From Juglans regia (Eukaryota; Streptophyta; Magnoliopsida; Fagales; Juglandaceae), in contig NC_049901.1 in assembly GCF_001411555.2 (NCBI RefSeq), forward strand, positions 28,701,555 through 28,765,554: DNA of 64,000 bases, written 5' to 3'. The notes under the pieces were generated by a model that was not told where the DNA came from, ran no database searches, and was given only the letters and a program-made list of their open reading frames with translations. Numbering within the stretch: position 1 is the first letter of the stretch; each line of letters begins with the position of its first letter. Position numbers and translations under genes: made by a program. Positions 34,518 to 47,743 of the stretch are shown piece after piece.

Positions 34518-36530
34518 ATGGCGTTTGCAATGGTAATTCTCAAGTTTTCAAACTGGGTCCTGTACCAGCTCTTAGCCAACTCGTGCTACAAAGCTGCTAG
34601 TAAAATGAGAAACTATTGTTTCCTTATAAGCAACCCATCTCTTAAATCATCACAGCAGCCCTCTTTATTTCCTAGCGTGGCCAAATGCAGTTTGGAGGGT
34701 AGGGGTTCGGACACTTTGGTTTGTGACATTCAAGGAACCCTCCTAAGGTCCCAGTCCTTTTTCCCATATTTCATGTTAGTTGCTTTTGAAGGTGGTAGCA
34801 TTGTAAGAGCACTTGCGTTGCTATTATCATGCCCAATTTTGTTTCTTCTCGACTATGAACTTAAATTAAGGGTCATGATATTTATATCTTTCTGTGGGCT
34901 AAGGTTGAAGGATATGGAAAGTATTTCAAGGGCTGTTTTGCCCAAGTTTTATCTTGAGAATCTGAACCTCCAGGCTTACGAGGTTTTAGCTTCAGCAGGA
35001 TCAAGGGTTGTCTTCACAAGCGTCCCCAGAGTAATGGTGGAAGAATTTCTAAACGAATATTTGGGTGTTTCGAATGTTTTGGGGTCTGAGTTACATGCTG
35101 TTGGGCAGTACTACACAGGCTTGTTATCTGGGTCTGGTTTGCTTGTAAAGCATAGAGCCTTTAGAGAGTATTTTGGGGACAAAAAGCCTGATATTGGTCT
35201 TGGAAGTTTAAGCCTCCATGACCATCTCTTCATCTCACTTTGCAAGGTATTCTAAACCTTCCAGGTCTTATGCTCGTTCAATTATTAGTTTTGAACAAAG
35301 TTGAAACATAAAATATATATATGGAAGGAAAACGTACAGATGTAGAGAATTTTTGGAAATCTTATACCATTTGACCTATGTACTTATATTTCTCTTCCCG
35401 GTAACCGATTGCTTTACTTTTTTCCCTGAGCACCGTAGTTACCCATACTCTTATTTTCTTTTATATAACTAATAAAAAGCCTCAAAACACTATCTGATAC
35501 ACTAGGGCCTCGAAGGCAAGGCTTTGTGCAAACATTCCACTTCATATATTGTACGTTAGGTATATCAACTTTTATATTTATTAGATTAATAGTGCATAGA
35601 ATATGCCTATTGATGTGTGTTTCGTTCTTTCTGTTGTAACAGGAAGCTTATGTTGTGCACAAGGAGGACAGCAAGATCAGCTGCACAAACACATTTATGA
35701 GAAGGGAAAAGTACCCAAAGCCTGTGATATTCCATGATGGAAGGCTCGCTTTTTTTCCGACCCCATTTGCAACTCTCTGCATGTTTATGTGGATTCCTCT
35801 AGGAATAATTTTAGCCATCTTTAGACTCTTAGCTGGTATCTATCTTCCTTACAAATTAGCTATCTTGTTGGGCACTTGGAGTGGTGTACACCTCGAGGTA
35901 AGAGGTAGCGATCCTTCGAGGTCAATTCACAAGAAAGGAGTTCTATATGTTTGTAGCCACAGAACATTATTAGACCCAGTTTTTCTCAGCACGTCTTTAG
36001 GTAAGCCTTTGACTGCTGTCACATATAGCCTAAGTAAAATGTCTGAATTCATATCACCCATGAAAACTGTAAGATTGACCAGAGACAGAAAACAAGATGG
36101 AGATACCATGCAAAGATTGCTCAGCGAAGGTGACTTGGTAGTATGCCCTGAAGGAACAACTTGTAGAGAGCCATACTTGTTAAGGTTTAGCTCTTTGTTT
36201 GCTGAGTTGGCTGATGAGATTGTTCCGGTGGCGATAAACACGCATGTCAGTATGTTTTATGGGACCACAGCCAGTGGGCTCAAATGCCTGGATCCAATTT
36301 TCTTTTTAATGAACCCTAGACCAAGCTATTATGTTGAAATCCTTCCAATGGTACCGAGAGAGCTGACATGTGCTGGGGGGATATCAAGCTTTGAAGTGGC
36401 AAATTATATTCAAAGACAACTTGCTGATGCTTTAGGATTTGAGTGCACAACGCTTACAAGGAGGGACAAGTACATGATGCTGGCAGGGAATGAAGGGGTT
36501 GTCCACGATCACAAGAGGCCGAAACCCTAG
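34518..36530 (+). CDS. GPAT1: Glycerol-3-phosphate acyltransferase 1 (GPAT1-like), two exons
   Basis: Exon 1 is 34518-35246, the intron 35247-35642 (GT-AG, same phase), exon 2 35643-36530; together 538 codons. The product transfers an acyl group from acyl-CoA to glycerol-3-phosphate, making lysophosphatidic acid for membrane or extracellular lipids; Arabidopsis GPAT1 is membrane-bound and acts in tapetum and pollen. A HAD-like N-terminal domain has the motif DIQGT (residues 70-74), where the second Asp of the phosphatase signature is replaced, so phosphatase activity is unlikely. Hydrophobic segments lie near residues 95-112 and 287-312. Acyltransferase motifs are complete: HRTLLD (349-354), a TVRLTRDR block (385-392), PEGT (412-415) and IVPVA (436-440). 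The N-terminus and the C-terminal LTRRDKY-LAGNEG region match GPAT1 rather than GPAT4/6/8. It appears functional. The ATG was chosen for its ACCATGG context and TATA spacing. Confidence 0.92.
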
Positions 36531-37765
36531 TTTAAAAGCTAGCTCTTACTGATAATCTACAGAGATTTTCTTCCTTTCTGTTAATTTTACTTCGAATTTC
36601 TTGTTTTTTTATTCGTAGGGATTAATATATGGCTGGCCATTTTTTGTTGTGTCTCACTGCAGTGTGAGAGATTAAGATATGTTAGTAATATTGTTGCATA
36701 ATGATTCATCAGTATATCTATATATGGAGCCTATTATAAAATGGACTTCAATTGGAAAAATGAATGGTTAGACTCTTTCAATCAAAGAAAAAACCTACGA
36801 ATGCCATTTTATGGTACGTACGTAGTTATGGGATAATTGGCGCGGTACTATACCCATATATAATATATACGCATAATTCACTTCGACGTTTTGGAGCTCA
36901 AACCGACACTTGATCCCTTGGCTGCCGGCGCCGTGGTGGCGGAGGCTGGCCGGTATAATGCATGCATGCGTGAAAACTTCTTTTAGAAATCATGACCACA
37001 GAATATTTTAGATACATCACCGTTTCCACTTCTATTAATGCAAACTTTGCACAGGAAATTAGGTGAAACCTGCTTTGTGGGAGAACTATAAACGCATTTA
37101 TTGGAACCTTTTAACGTAAAGGCCGCCAGAATAATTATTTCATTAGCTTCATCACGGTTGTTATCTAATCTCGAACCAAATCACTTACAAACAAAAGAAC
37201 CTCCTCTGTTGTTTAGTAAAAGAATAACAGTAGATGTAAAACTGTGTCTGCGCATGCATGCGGCATTCATAAAGGTTTTCTGCTGATCCACGGCCTTTTT
37301 ATTTGAAAATATGATATTAAATATATTAAATGTGGATGGTAATTGATGGTGGCTATATATTCTTTTAATTATTACTCATGGGACCTTAATTAAAGTCTCT
37401 AATTTTATGTATACATGCATAGAGATGGGTGCATGCAATATTTGATCCAGCGGTGGTGTGATCAAGTCTTCTGGACATGCAATGAATGATACGATAAATG
37501 CCAAGCCATGAAATTTAATGTACGTAGTCGACATCTGATCTGTTTTCCTGTTGGATGCCCACAGAAAAACTTTAATGCTTCCGGTAGGTTATATACTTTT
37601 CTTAGATTCATTAATGTGATAATCTAAAAAAATATTATTTTTACAAGCTAATATCATACCAACTAAAAAGATATCAATTTATAATAAGTTGGTACGATAT
37701 TAGCTGAAGATCATGGCCGGCCATGGTACTTGAGCAGTACTAGTGTTTCTAAGTAATGGCTTAAT
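36531..37765. other. Downstream flank of GPAT1
   Basis: Starts with the 3' UTR (no canonical AATAAA; several AATAAT/ATTAAT-like runs in the first 250 bp). The rest is AT-rich without coding features, ending with a 60-bp fold-back and the target duplication TTAAT at 37761-37765. Confidence 0.55.
37646..37705. repeat. Short fold-back (19-bp arms)
   Basis: Arms 37646-37664 and 37687-37705 are complementary with a single mismatch around a 22-nt loop. It lies 60 bp from the outer LTR at 37766. It could be a MITE remnant or a hairpin RNA source; nothing else supports either. Confidence 0.6.
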
Positions 37766-38140
37766 TGATAGAAATACTAGATCAGAATACGTAACGGAAA
37801 CGATATTATCTCATTGGAAATATCTTAGATCTAATACAATTGTTCCATAGATTTTTTATCGTTGTTGTTCATCCAAAATCTTTACATCGATGGTGAAGTA
37901 TGCTACATGGTAAGACCAAAGCAACACCGGCATATTCCACAACTTAAAAGCCGGGATTAGAGATAATCATGCTTAAGAGAGAGATTTTTTATTTGTATTA
38001 CACATGTATCGCATCCAAATGGGGCTAAGTGTAACTTCCGGTTGGCCATTAAGGACCAACCATCAAGGCTGATAAAGTGGCAATTCATAAACTCCAAGAG
38101 AAGGGGAAGGGGTGCCCACTATGGGTGCCCCTTTATTACA
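37766..38140 (-). repeat. 3' LTR of the outer element
   Basis: On the minus strand it begins TGTAATAAAGG and ends TATTTCTATCA, 375 bp, aligning with 62931-63324 throughout. A purine-rich GAGTGAGAGA lies just inside it on the minus strand, a plausible polypurine tract. Confidence 0.8.
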
Positions 38141-41100
38141 TCTCTCACTCGCACATAGTGGGCAAGACCCCAAGTCTGCGTCTCTCAATATATTATCAAT
38201 CTTGTTCATACTGACAAATAGATTGTGCGAATCGAGCATACCTGTAAAAGAAAAATGGGAGCATTATATCAAATCACTCTAAGAGAAGAACAGCATAGTA
38301 ATATCCCTAAAAGTGTCTCGTTATGCCCTGACTCATTTGGTCACATCAGACTAAGCATCCTCAATCCTTCTCGAGTCCAAATGACTCAGAGCAATACTCA
38401 ATCTCTACAATGTACCCACAGCTATGTCGCAGATCCCAAGAAGCAACATAACTTGTCGGCAGTGAGTACACACGATTATCGATGTGTTATCAAATTTCCA
38501 TTCACCCTCATGTCATTTAGTTTCAATCCAATTACTTTCCCAACAACGTCTCTTTAGATCACATCATTCATGGTCATAGATCATAAATAAAAAATAAATT
38601 AAGGTCATCAATTATGACATATAGGACTCACACAGTGAGGAAGTAGGGATCCATTCACTCACCTCTATTATTTGTCGCAAAAGCACATGTAGTATAAAAT
38701 ACATGCTACGGTAGAGTTCTCTTTAAAAAAAAAAAGCGTATATCTAATCTTCATATACCGTATGGATTTTAGTCTAATCGCTATCTCAACATCTAACCCG
38801 AGTCCCTACATTTGCTAGCTATCCGAAACCCTAAAAAGGATCTCGCATCTGGTTAAACCAAAGGCTACATGGATTGTGGGTAACCATGCATGGTCCTTTT
38901 AAATATGATGGACCACATCTTAGCTCACACTAAGTTAAACATATCTTTTGTGTCATACAACTTATCTCGCTTTGGAGAAGTATCAAGTGACACATTATCT
39001 CATCTTTGCTCGCTACCCCTTGTAGCATCAAAGGCGATTGCTCGTGTGAGTGAGCCAATCTATGCTTGTCGACATACCTTTTTCACCATAACTATCAAAT
39101 TTATGGTGAATGTATGTGCTTATTAAAAATGCTTCTAGTCACTCCACATGATCATAGAATACATCAATATCATGTGCATAAAGAGCAATACCATGAGGAA
39201 GAGAAATCAAATGGTCAATTACAAATAATTAAACGACAAACTCTTGTTTAAATACCATTTCTCTCCACGTGCATTATCATGTATAATAACTTTCCAAAGC
39301 ATACTTCTACCAACAGACTTTACTTTTATATATAAAGTCCTTTGCACACTATGAAGTCAACGACGAGTCATCGCAAATCTCATTTAGGTCAAATTCACAA
39401 TATAAACCTTAGGTTCTAGTCAACAAGTCCAACTGTGACTTTTAGAATCTACAAGGTGATCACAAATCTCATTCAACAAACTTAATTTGCGACTTTAGGG
39501 TTTCATATAAATCTCTTGTACTCAACAGCATGTGAGATGATCAACCTTTAGTTTTCATTAAGGGTAAAGCAATTTGGGCCTTTTCCCTTAAGGACAATCA
39601 TAACAGTCTAATCATTACTCTTAATGACTTTTTCAAATCACAGCACAAACTCACCTAATCAAGTAAGCCATATTATTTGGTGACAAAAACTCAGCCTCTA
39701 ACTCCCATTAGCAAACTATAATGGAAACACCAAATAGTATAGGCAAAAAAAGATTTTTTTTATATTTTTCATCTCATTAATTGTCTTTAGATTTTGAGCA
39801 AAAGCTCATAGAAATTGTTTTCTTATACAAAGTATCACAAGAGTGACATGAAATCTTAGCTAGTTTTTACAAACCTATGTTCATCACCTCATAGTATCGA
39901 AAACCGGTGACAATTAATAATCTAAGACCACCAGATCGCCATATCTCTTAGGAGGACAATTTTTAAAAATTATCAATAGTGTTCAAAGAACCCAGATTTA
40001 TTCAATAGGTCATTAATAAAAAACAACTAGGTACATTGGTATCTTTGAATAGATGATTCATTTAGACCGCAGGTAAACAGTACTAGCAGCATTCATTTGC
40101 TTTTTGTACCAAACGGTACAAGCAGCAATCATGCGCTCCAGTACATTGTGCCTAAATATCACAAAAAACTAACCATCTAATTCTCTTGTGAGAATCAACG
40201 AGTTGACTCTTTCAAGAAAAATTCAAATAAATGTGCGATTAATGATTATCTAAAGGCAACTCAACTTGTGCCAATAGATGGATTTATACCTCTATCAACT
40301 TCACTTTTCTTTGTCAATCAGATCAACAATCCCAGGTTGGATCATATAAGTAAAGTGAATATAAGATTCTATGTTGGGATTCCTAGTATATGAATTCAGT
40401 ACCTTTAGCAAAGCCATATTACAAATATTTTATTCTAGTCTCTAAACGGCGAGATAATATTGATATATCGCTTCCACGCTATTTATGAGGATTTTTATAT
40501 TCTATAACTTTTGGGAGTTACTATCACTAGTGGTATATCATCACTCAAATGTATACTCAAACTAGTTGTTGAATTACTACCACCATTTTCAACGATTTTT
40601 AATAAAAAAAATTTGAAAATATTAATATTAAGGTAATGTGGAATGAAACTTTTTTTCCAAAAAAATAAGTATTACAAAAATCCACAATACCCCACCCTCA
40701 CCGAAAATACGACTAATTTTCTTGACTCAACAAAAAATGATCAAGCTTAGATCCTCTATATTTTTAATAGAATTCATGTTAACACAAAATAATCACTCGG
40801 CCTTTTTCAATGGCGAATGAACTTGATCTAAGGATGACATGTCAGAATTAAGACCACAACCGCATATTACATCAACCCAAGTATGATGTAACAACTAATT
40901 TGCACCATAATTCATTTATAACTTCATTCTTAGCAAATCATTAAACTGCGAGATAATTGTTCTCATCATATAATTCATACGATTGCGATTTTGAAAAAAT
41001 ATTTTAACTGAAAAATATATTTTCCTTAAAAAAATTTGGAATCACATTTATATGATGAATTAATATTTTTATTATTCCATGTCCTTAGTGTGCATGTATA

Positions 41101-43430
41101 GGAGCTTTCACATAGAAAATACTCATACTGCCTTCTATCTTTGAATCTTCTAAATAAAGTAGAGGGATCTCATTAACGAAAAAACTTTCAATTTCTCAAG
41201 TTTCACACCCATCATCTTATGCCTCCACGGTACATTTTAGTGTACCATCTTCTCCCGATAAATAATATCATTGAGTCCCTAAGTGACCATCAAACTCCTA
41301 AACCTCTAGGAATTGTAACTAATACCACTATTTTCAATGAGTCTTAAATCAAATTAGGTCTAGACTTCACCAATATCACATTAAAGTGCCAAAATCATCT
41401 CCTTGTGCAATAAATGCAGTATATGACGTTTTAGCAGCTAACTAGCGATATCCCTATTTCTCACTTATTCAATATTTTTCATATTCTCGATTCCACTATA
41501 AGAGAGAAAAGAAAAAAATTTGCAAGAAATTATCTTAGCCTAAAACTTATCTTGCATCAGTGCAACCACGAGCAAGACTTTTAGACTTAATTAAATCGTA
41601 CCTAACAATTCAGACTTTTGCTGGAGTTATCATGCAAACCTCCAAAGTGCTTAGTATTACATTATTCTCAGGGAGTGCTCCTAAGTTCATATATCTGCAA
41701 TAATCTATTTGTTCTTGCTAGAGAGAAAGAAAACTTGAGTAAGATTATTAGTGCTAATACCACAAAGAGGTGCATTGATAAACGTTTAAAACAAACATGC
41801 CAATCAAGAATGTTCTCAACACTCTTGCATATTTAGATTTTAATATCCTTACTTGCTAAACATATTAGCAAGTTTTAGTGAGTATGTGCTTGCTTGTGAG
41901 TTAATTTAAGTTGTTTCAAGATTATGACGCTCAACTTCAAATATAGGAACAATTAATCTTTGCATTACAAAAACAACGCATAACTTCCGTAGTTTTCCAC
42001 AAGATTCTCAAAAACAAAATAATGGTTTAGCTCTATCTAATAATTGATACCTTCAACTTTTATGAAAATTGTAGTGCATACGTCCCACACGCACTTCCAA
42101 TTTTACTCTAGACCTTCCAAAGGTTTTTTATAATAATGATGGTCTAAGACTATCTGACACTTATAATAATTTTCATTTGTTTCCAATTATTCCTCATAGG
42201 GGAGATTAATGAGATAATTAAGTTGCATACATAATCTCTAGGCTTTCTTTTCGGTTATCTCAAAATTACTAACCTACGTGCATTTAATAGTGTACACATC
42301 TAAGAAATTTGCAGCGTCATTCTAAGTCAAAACAAAATATTAATACACATCGCAAGATCGAAAAATTGCTAAGCTTCCTAATCATCTCTTGCACCACAAT
42401 GACTAATTATTAAGTTCTAATTTAATTTTCATGCAAATTTATATCGTAAAGGAGATTAATTCCAAATCAACCTCAACTATACTCCCACTAGTATAAGCAG
42501 TCTATCGAGTCAGTCACATGCAAGAACAATTTCCACCTAGATTGAGAAAATTCATTTTGGGCCATTCATAAGCACGGACTAATAAAACTCGAGCTACTTA
42601 ATCAGTTATTATATCACATTCAAAACAAATTTAATGACTAATTTATAAAATTAGCCTAACAAATACAAGTGATAAAATAAGCACAATTACATGTAATCAC
42701 AATACATGTACAAATATATATATATATATATATTTATATATATCATATTTCATTCAAATAATTATTGTTCACAAAAAAATAAAAATCTAGACAATTTATC
42801 ACATAAAATAAAATCCCTAACAAATGTGACAAAATAATATCATGGCAAGCATGTCTTCAATAATAATAATCATGCAAACAATATTTCAAAAAAAAATATT
42901 TATGTACCATAATGACATGCTAATCTAAATAAATAAAATCACCATAGACACTAACAATAAGCTGGAGCGCAATAGTTGTGCTCATTATCTTTGTGTACGA
43001 GGTCTTGTGTTCTAAAACCACAAAGACTTTTTATTTTTTTGGGCTTTAATGACCTAGAAAAAACATAAACTTGAATGGCCTAATGACCGAAAAGAACACA
43101 AAAAAATAGATGGGTTGTGCGCTCAGTGCACTAGGGTCTTCCACAGCCAACAGGCCATTGCCCAGGCTTGCTGTGTGGGTCTCTTCCTGTTGGGCTCAAG
43201 ACCCAAGTTACCAGAACTCCCTTTTCTTTTAATGGGCCGATTTAGGAAAAAAATAACTGGGCTTAAAACACTTAAAAAACAAGCAGACGCCGAATAGTCC
43301 AAAACCATTTCGAAGCCCACAACCCAAATACATCATAAAAAATATACATTCCAGCACAGTCCCTTCTTCTTAACCCATAGGGTTACTATTCATCCGGAGA
43401 GAAGTTTTTTTTTTTTTTTTTTTACAGCCG
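38141..43430. other. AT-rich non-coding core, origin unclear
   Basis: About 5.3 kb with only short, unconvincing open frames. Includes a long TA run at about 42713-42748 and a poly-T run near 43407-43424. By position it is probably the internal region of the outer LTR element. The last 0.45 kb (from 42.97 kb) has GGGCC-containing text and a TTACTATTCATCCGG stretch resembling the edge of an LTR or leader. I recognise no protein on either strand. Confidence 0.4.
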
Positions 43431-43940
43431 CCGCCACCCTCTCATCCACTCCACGGGGCTCTGCCCTCCATGGCAGACAGCGGCTTGTGGCTGCCCCATC
43501 TGCATCACCGCCACATCCTGGCAGTAAAAGCGCTGCACCCACGTGTTAGAGAGCCACGGAGATGCCGCGCGTGCTCCTCTGCATGCAGTAGAGTTGGCAG
43601 CACCACCATGGTGCTCACTACTCTGCGCGCAGCAGAGGTCAGTGCTTTAGTAGAGAAGCGTGCGCCGCTCTCCATGGTGCACACAAGCCTGCGCTAAACA
43701 CGGTGCAACGCACCGTATCTTCAATATGGGTGAGCGTTGCACCACCCTCGCCACCAAGACGAGCACAACTCAGCTGGTGTGCATACACCACATTGCAGGT
43801 GGGTTGTACCCACGGTGCACCATGGTGTTGCAGCACTGCTCTCATCAACCAACGCTGCTCCTTGTGGTAGCGTGAAGCTTTTCCCCGTCAACTCCTCAGT
43901 GTTGGTCGGGGTTGCTCGCTGCATCGTGCTGATGGGCATC
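43431..43940. other. GC-rich segment before the copia fragment
   Basis: Markedly more GC-rich than its surroundings, with repeated ACCATGG and GCGCAGCAG-type words. Open frames of 65-89 codons occur on both strands but none resembles a copia gag or any family I know. A copia gag and 5' LTR would be expected here and are absent. Confidence 0.4.
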
Positions 43941-43974
43941 TCAGCCTTACGGCAGCTATTTCCAGCGCTGCACC

Positions 43975-46900
43975 ATGGTAGAGTTGCACGATCGCTGGTA
44001 TGCTGACAGCGGTGCTAACGTTCATGTGACCTCCGATCTTGCTAATCTTGCAACCTCTCAACCTTATGAAGGTGATGATTCCGGGGGCGTAGGTAACGGG
44101 ACAGGTTTGACCATATCTCATACTGGCACTGCTTCCATTCAAACTCCTTCTTCCACTCTCACCTTATCTAACGTTGCTTATTGTCCTCATGCTTCGGCTC
44201 ATCTCTTATCTATTAATAAATTTTGCAAAGATAATAATGTTCTCTTTGAGCTAACTGGTTCTAATTTTTCTGTGAAGGACATCCTGACGGGGGACACGCT
44301 TCTGACGGGGCCAAGTGCTAATGGATTGTACCCGATCAACCTTCGTCAACTCTCTTCCTCCAAATTTCATGCTCTCACCATGACTGTTGGCGTCAAGGCT
44401 TCTTCTTCCACTTGGCATTGTCGTTTGGGACATCCTTCTGCAAAAGTCCTACATCGTGTCATTTCTAAATTTTCTCTTCCAGTTAATGATTCCATAAATA
44501 AACAGACCATTTGTGTGTCTTGTCAACTTGGCAAATCTAAACAATTGCCATTTTCGGATTCTTTAAGAGAGTTCACAACTCCCTTACAAATAATTCATTC
44601 TGATGTTTGGACTACTTCCATTCCATCTTTAAGTGGTTGTCGGTATTATGTAATTTTTATTGACGACTATACTCGTTTCTGTTGGCTTTTTCCTATTTCA
44701 AAGAAATCCGATGTTTATTCTACGTTTGTTAAATTCAAGCTTTTAGTGGAAAACAATTTAATTATACCATTAAACAATTTCAAAGTGATAATGGCGGTGA
44801 ATATTGTTCTACCATTTTTAAGCAATTTTTAACTACCAATGGAATTTTTCATCGTCTTTCTTGTCCTCATACGTCCCAACAAAATGGTCTCGCCGAAAGG
44901 AAACATCGTCATATTATGGAGATGGGACTCACTCTTCTCGCCCAATCCGGCTTACCTAAGACTTTTTGGGTCGATGCTTTTCTCACTTCTATTTTCATCA
45001 TTAATCGATTACCAACCAAGGTTCTTGATTTTTCATCACCCTATGAACGTCTCTTTCAACTTTCTCCTGATTTTTCCTATTTTCGATCTTTTGGTTGTCG
45101 ATGTTTCCCATATCTTCGTCCTTACACACTTGATAAACTGTCTTACCGTAGCATGCCCTGCATTTTCATAGGTTATTGCTCTAATCACAAAGGTTTTCGG
45201 TGTTTTGATCCATCCTCCAGGCGTGTATACATTTCTCGGAATGTGATCTTTGACGAAGGAATTTTTCCCGCTCGTGAACAATCCATTTTCCCTGGCTCTG
45301 ACAATTGTTTGGACTCCTCAGGTACGTCACATACTCTGTTTCTATCCCCTCCTTCTCATAATTTTCATTTTTCCCCTGTTTCTTCTTCTAACCCAGTTTC
45401 ACCACCTATTTTTATTCCTCCCGATAACACCTCCCCTGCACCGTTTCTCCACACACCAGCTCTTACTACTGGTCAACCCGAGTCTTCCTTAGACTCTCCC
45501 TCTTCCATTATCCCTTCGACGCCTTTTTCCCCTGCTTCCCATGCAATCTCACCTTCCATTACATCTTCGGCTCATTCTCCGCCTGCCTCCCACGACGTCG
45601 CACCTTCCGATAGCCTAGACAGACCACTTCCTCTTCCTATTTCTTCTTCTCGTATGCTTACTAGATCACAGACTGGACACTCTAAGCCCCGCAGTTTTCC
45701 TAACTTTCACCTCCACTACTCCACTCGTCACCCTCTTCAAGCTTTGCATGCAGGTATGGTCTTGTCTAAGCCTCGTAACTATACTCAAGCAGCTTCTATA
45801 CCTGAGTCGCATGCGGCAATGGATAGTGAATTTCAAGCGTTATTGAAGAATGAAACATGGTCCTTATGCCCTCGCCCTCTTGGTAAAAATGTGGTTCCTT
45901 GCAAATGGGTATTTAAGCTTAAGCGTAAACCTGATGGTAGCATCGACCGTCACAAGGCAAGATTAGTTGCTGTTGGTTATCTCCAGCGCAGTGGTATTGA
46001 CTTTCATGACACGTTTAGCCCTGTTATCAAACCTTCTACTGTTCGTATGGTTCTTGCGATTGCGGTCTCCTTCAATTGGGATATTCGGCAACTAGATGTT
46101 TCGAACGCTTTTCTTCATGGAATTTTAGAAGAAGAGGTTTATATGACACAACCGAAAGGTTTTGAGGATCCTGTGCACCCCCAGTTTGTATGTAAGCTTC
46201 ATAAATCTCTTTATGGCTTAAAGCAAGCTCCTCGAGCTTGGTTTAATCGCTTATCAACTGCTCTGTTATCTCTTGGTTTTCACAGTTCACAAGTTGATCC
46301 ATCTTTATTCACTTATCACCAAAACTCGGTTCATGTATTTTTATTAGTATATGTGGATGATATACTTGTCACCTCCAATGATCGACACTTCATTACATCT
46401 CTTATTTCTAACTTGCAACTTGAGTTTGCTATGAAGGATCTTGGCCAGTTGACATATTTTCTGGGTATTGAAGCTACCCGCAACTCCTCCGGTTTGCATC
46501 TTCGTCAAACAAGGTATATCATTGATTTATTAAATCGTGTCAAACTTCTGGGTATTCGACCATATCGAGCTCCTTGTGTTTCGGGTTCCAAATTGTCTAA
46601 ATTTGATGGAGATCTTCTTCTGGATCCATCTGAATATAGGCAAACGGTAGGTGCTTTGCAGTATGTTACTCTCACACGCCCCGACATTGCATACTCAGTG
46701 AATCAGCTCTGTCAACACATGCAAGCTCCCACTTGTACTCATTGGACAGCAGCTAAACGAGTGCTCCGATATTTGAAACATACGCTCGATTATGGTCTCT
46801 TCTACAAACCGGGTTCCTTTTCTATTAATGCCTACTGCGATTCCGATTGGGCGGGTGATCCTGATGATAGACGATCAACGTGTGGCTATGGTGTTTATGT

Positions 46901-47382
46901 GGGTCCTAATCTCATCTCTTGGTCAGCCAAGAAACAACCTGTAGTGTCCAAATCTAGTACAGAGGCGGAATACCGGTGCTTAGCCCTTGTCACGGCAGGT
47001 ATATTGGCTGCGCATGCTCTTGTGTGAGCTGAAAATTTCACTTGACTCTGCTCCTATTGTTTGGTGTGACAATGTCAGTGCTTTAGCTCTTGCCTCCAAT
47101 CCAATTTTCCATGCAAGATCTAAGTATATTGAAGTGGATTACCACTTTGTCCGAGAAAAGGTGGCAAACTGAGACATCATCTTACAGCACGTTCCCTCTT
47201 CCTTGCAACCTGTGGATATTTTCACTAAGGGACATAAGGCTGATCGGTTCTGCTTTCTCAGGGACAAACTCTCAGTGTTTAATCTCCCTGCTAGTTTGAG
47301 GGGGAATGATAAGGATAAGGATCATAATATTCAAACTAAATCAAATGCTGAAGACGTTGAAGACAACAGCAGAAGAAGTTGA
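43975..47382 (+). pseudogene. Copia pol polyprotein, frameshifted
   Basis: Frame 1 (43975-44832) holds the protease motif DSGAN, the integrase zinc region (H-x4-H ... C-x2-C) and the first two core Asp residues (HSDVW and FIDDYTR neighbourhoods). A frameshift near 44.76 kb moves to the frame ending at 47027, with the catalytic Glu region, a Pro/Ser-rich linker (about 45.3-45.65 kb), the RT domain with YVDD at about 46.35 kb, and RNase H with DSDWAG and SSTEAEY. A second shift near 47.0 kb and a TGA at about 47170 break the C-terminus (WCDN, HIEVDYHFVRE-like and DIFTK motifs). Sequence style suggests the Ale/Retrofit lineage. Non-functional. Confidence 0.85.
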
Positions 47383-47743
47383 AGATGCTGCTGTTAAGGT
47401 TTATGATTGCGAACGTTGCGGCTTCTTATCACTGCTGTTTATATTTCAAATATCTTGTAACTCGTATTCAAACCAAACCAAATGCTAAAGACGCTGAAGA
47501 CAGCAGCAGAAGAAGTGAAGACGCTGCTGTTACGGCTTATGATTGCGAACGTTGCGGCTTCTTATCAACTCTGCTGTTTATATTTCAAATCTCTTGTAAA
47601 TTGTATCTGTTGTACTGAACATAGATATCTCTCTTATCTCTTGTAACCACCTCACTCTTATCTCTTGTAACCAACTCACTTATATATAGATGAAGTCACG
47701 TACGTATCTGGTAAGTAAAACCAGAGTTATTCCAATTCTTTCA
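47307..47743 (+). repeat. Copia 3' LTR with internal duplication
   Basis: Begins TGATAAGGATAAGG right after the polypurine tract. Inside, about 137 bp is duplicated in tandem (47329-47465 and 47466 to about 47600) with modest divergence, each unit including a GATTGCGAACGTTGCGGC run. Confidence 0.7.

Larger units (their letters stand above)
43941..47743 (+). mobile_element. 5'-truncated Ty1/copia element
   Basis: Retains protease-integrase-RT-RNase H, a polypurine tract (GAGGGGGAA at 47298-47306) and a 3' LTR of about 437 bp. The 5' LTR, primer site and gag are missing. It lies in the opposite orientation to the outer element. The right end (TTTCA at 47743) is inferred from the TG/CA rule; no target duplication can be tested because the left end is lost. 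Confidence 0.75.

Noticed and set aside
43470..44006. Possible gag or host gene before the copia protease
   Set aside because: Frames are short, overlap on both strands and contain no zinc knuckle or gag motif.
43941..47743. Copia fragment as the internal region of the 37766-63324 element
   Set aside because: It runs on the plus strand with its own 3' LTR, while the outer element's primer site shows a minus orientation.
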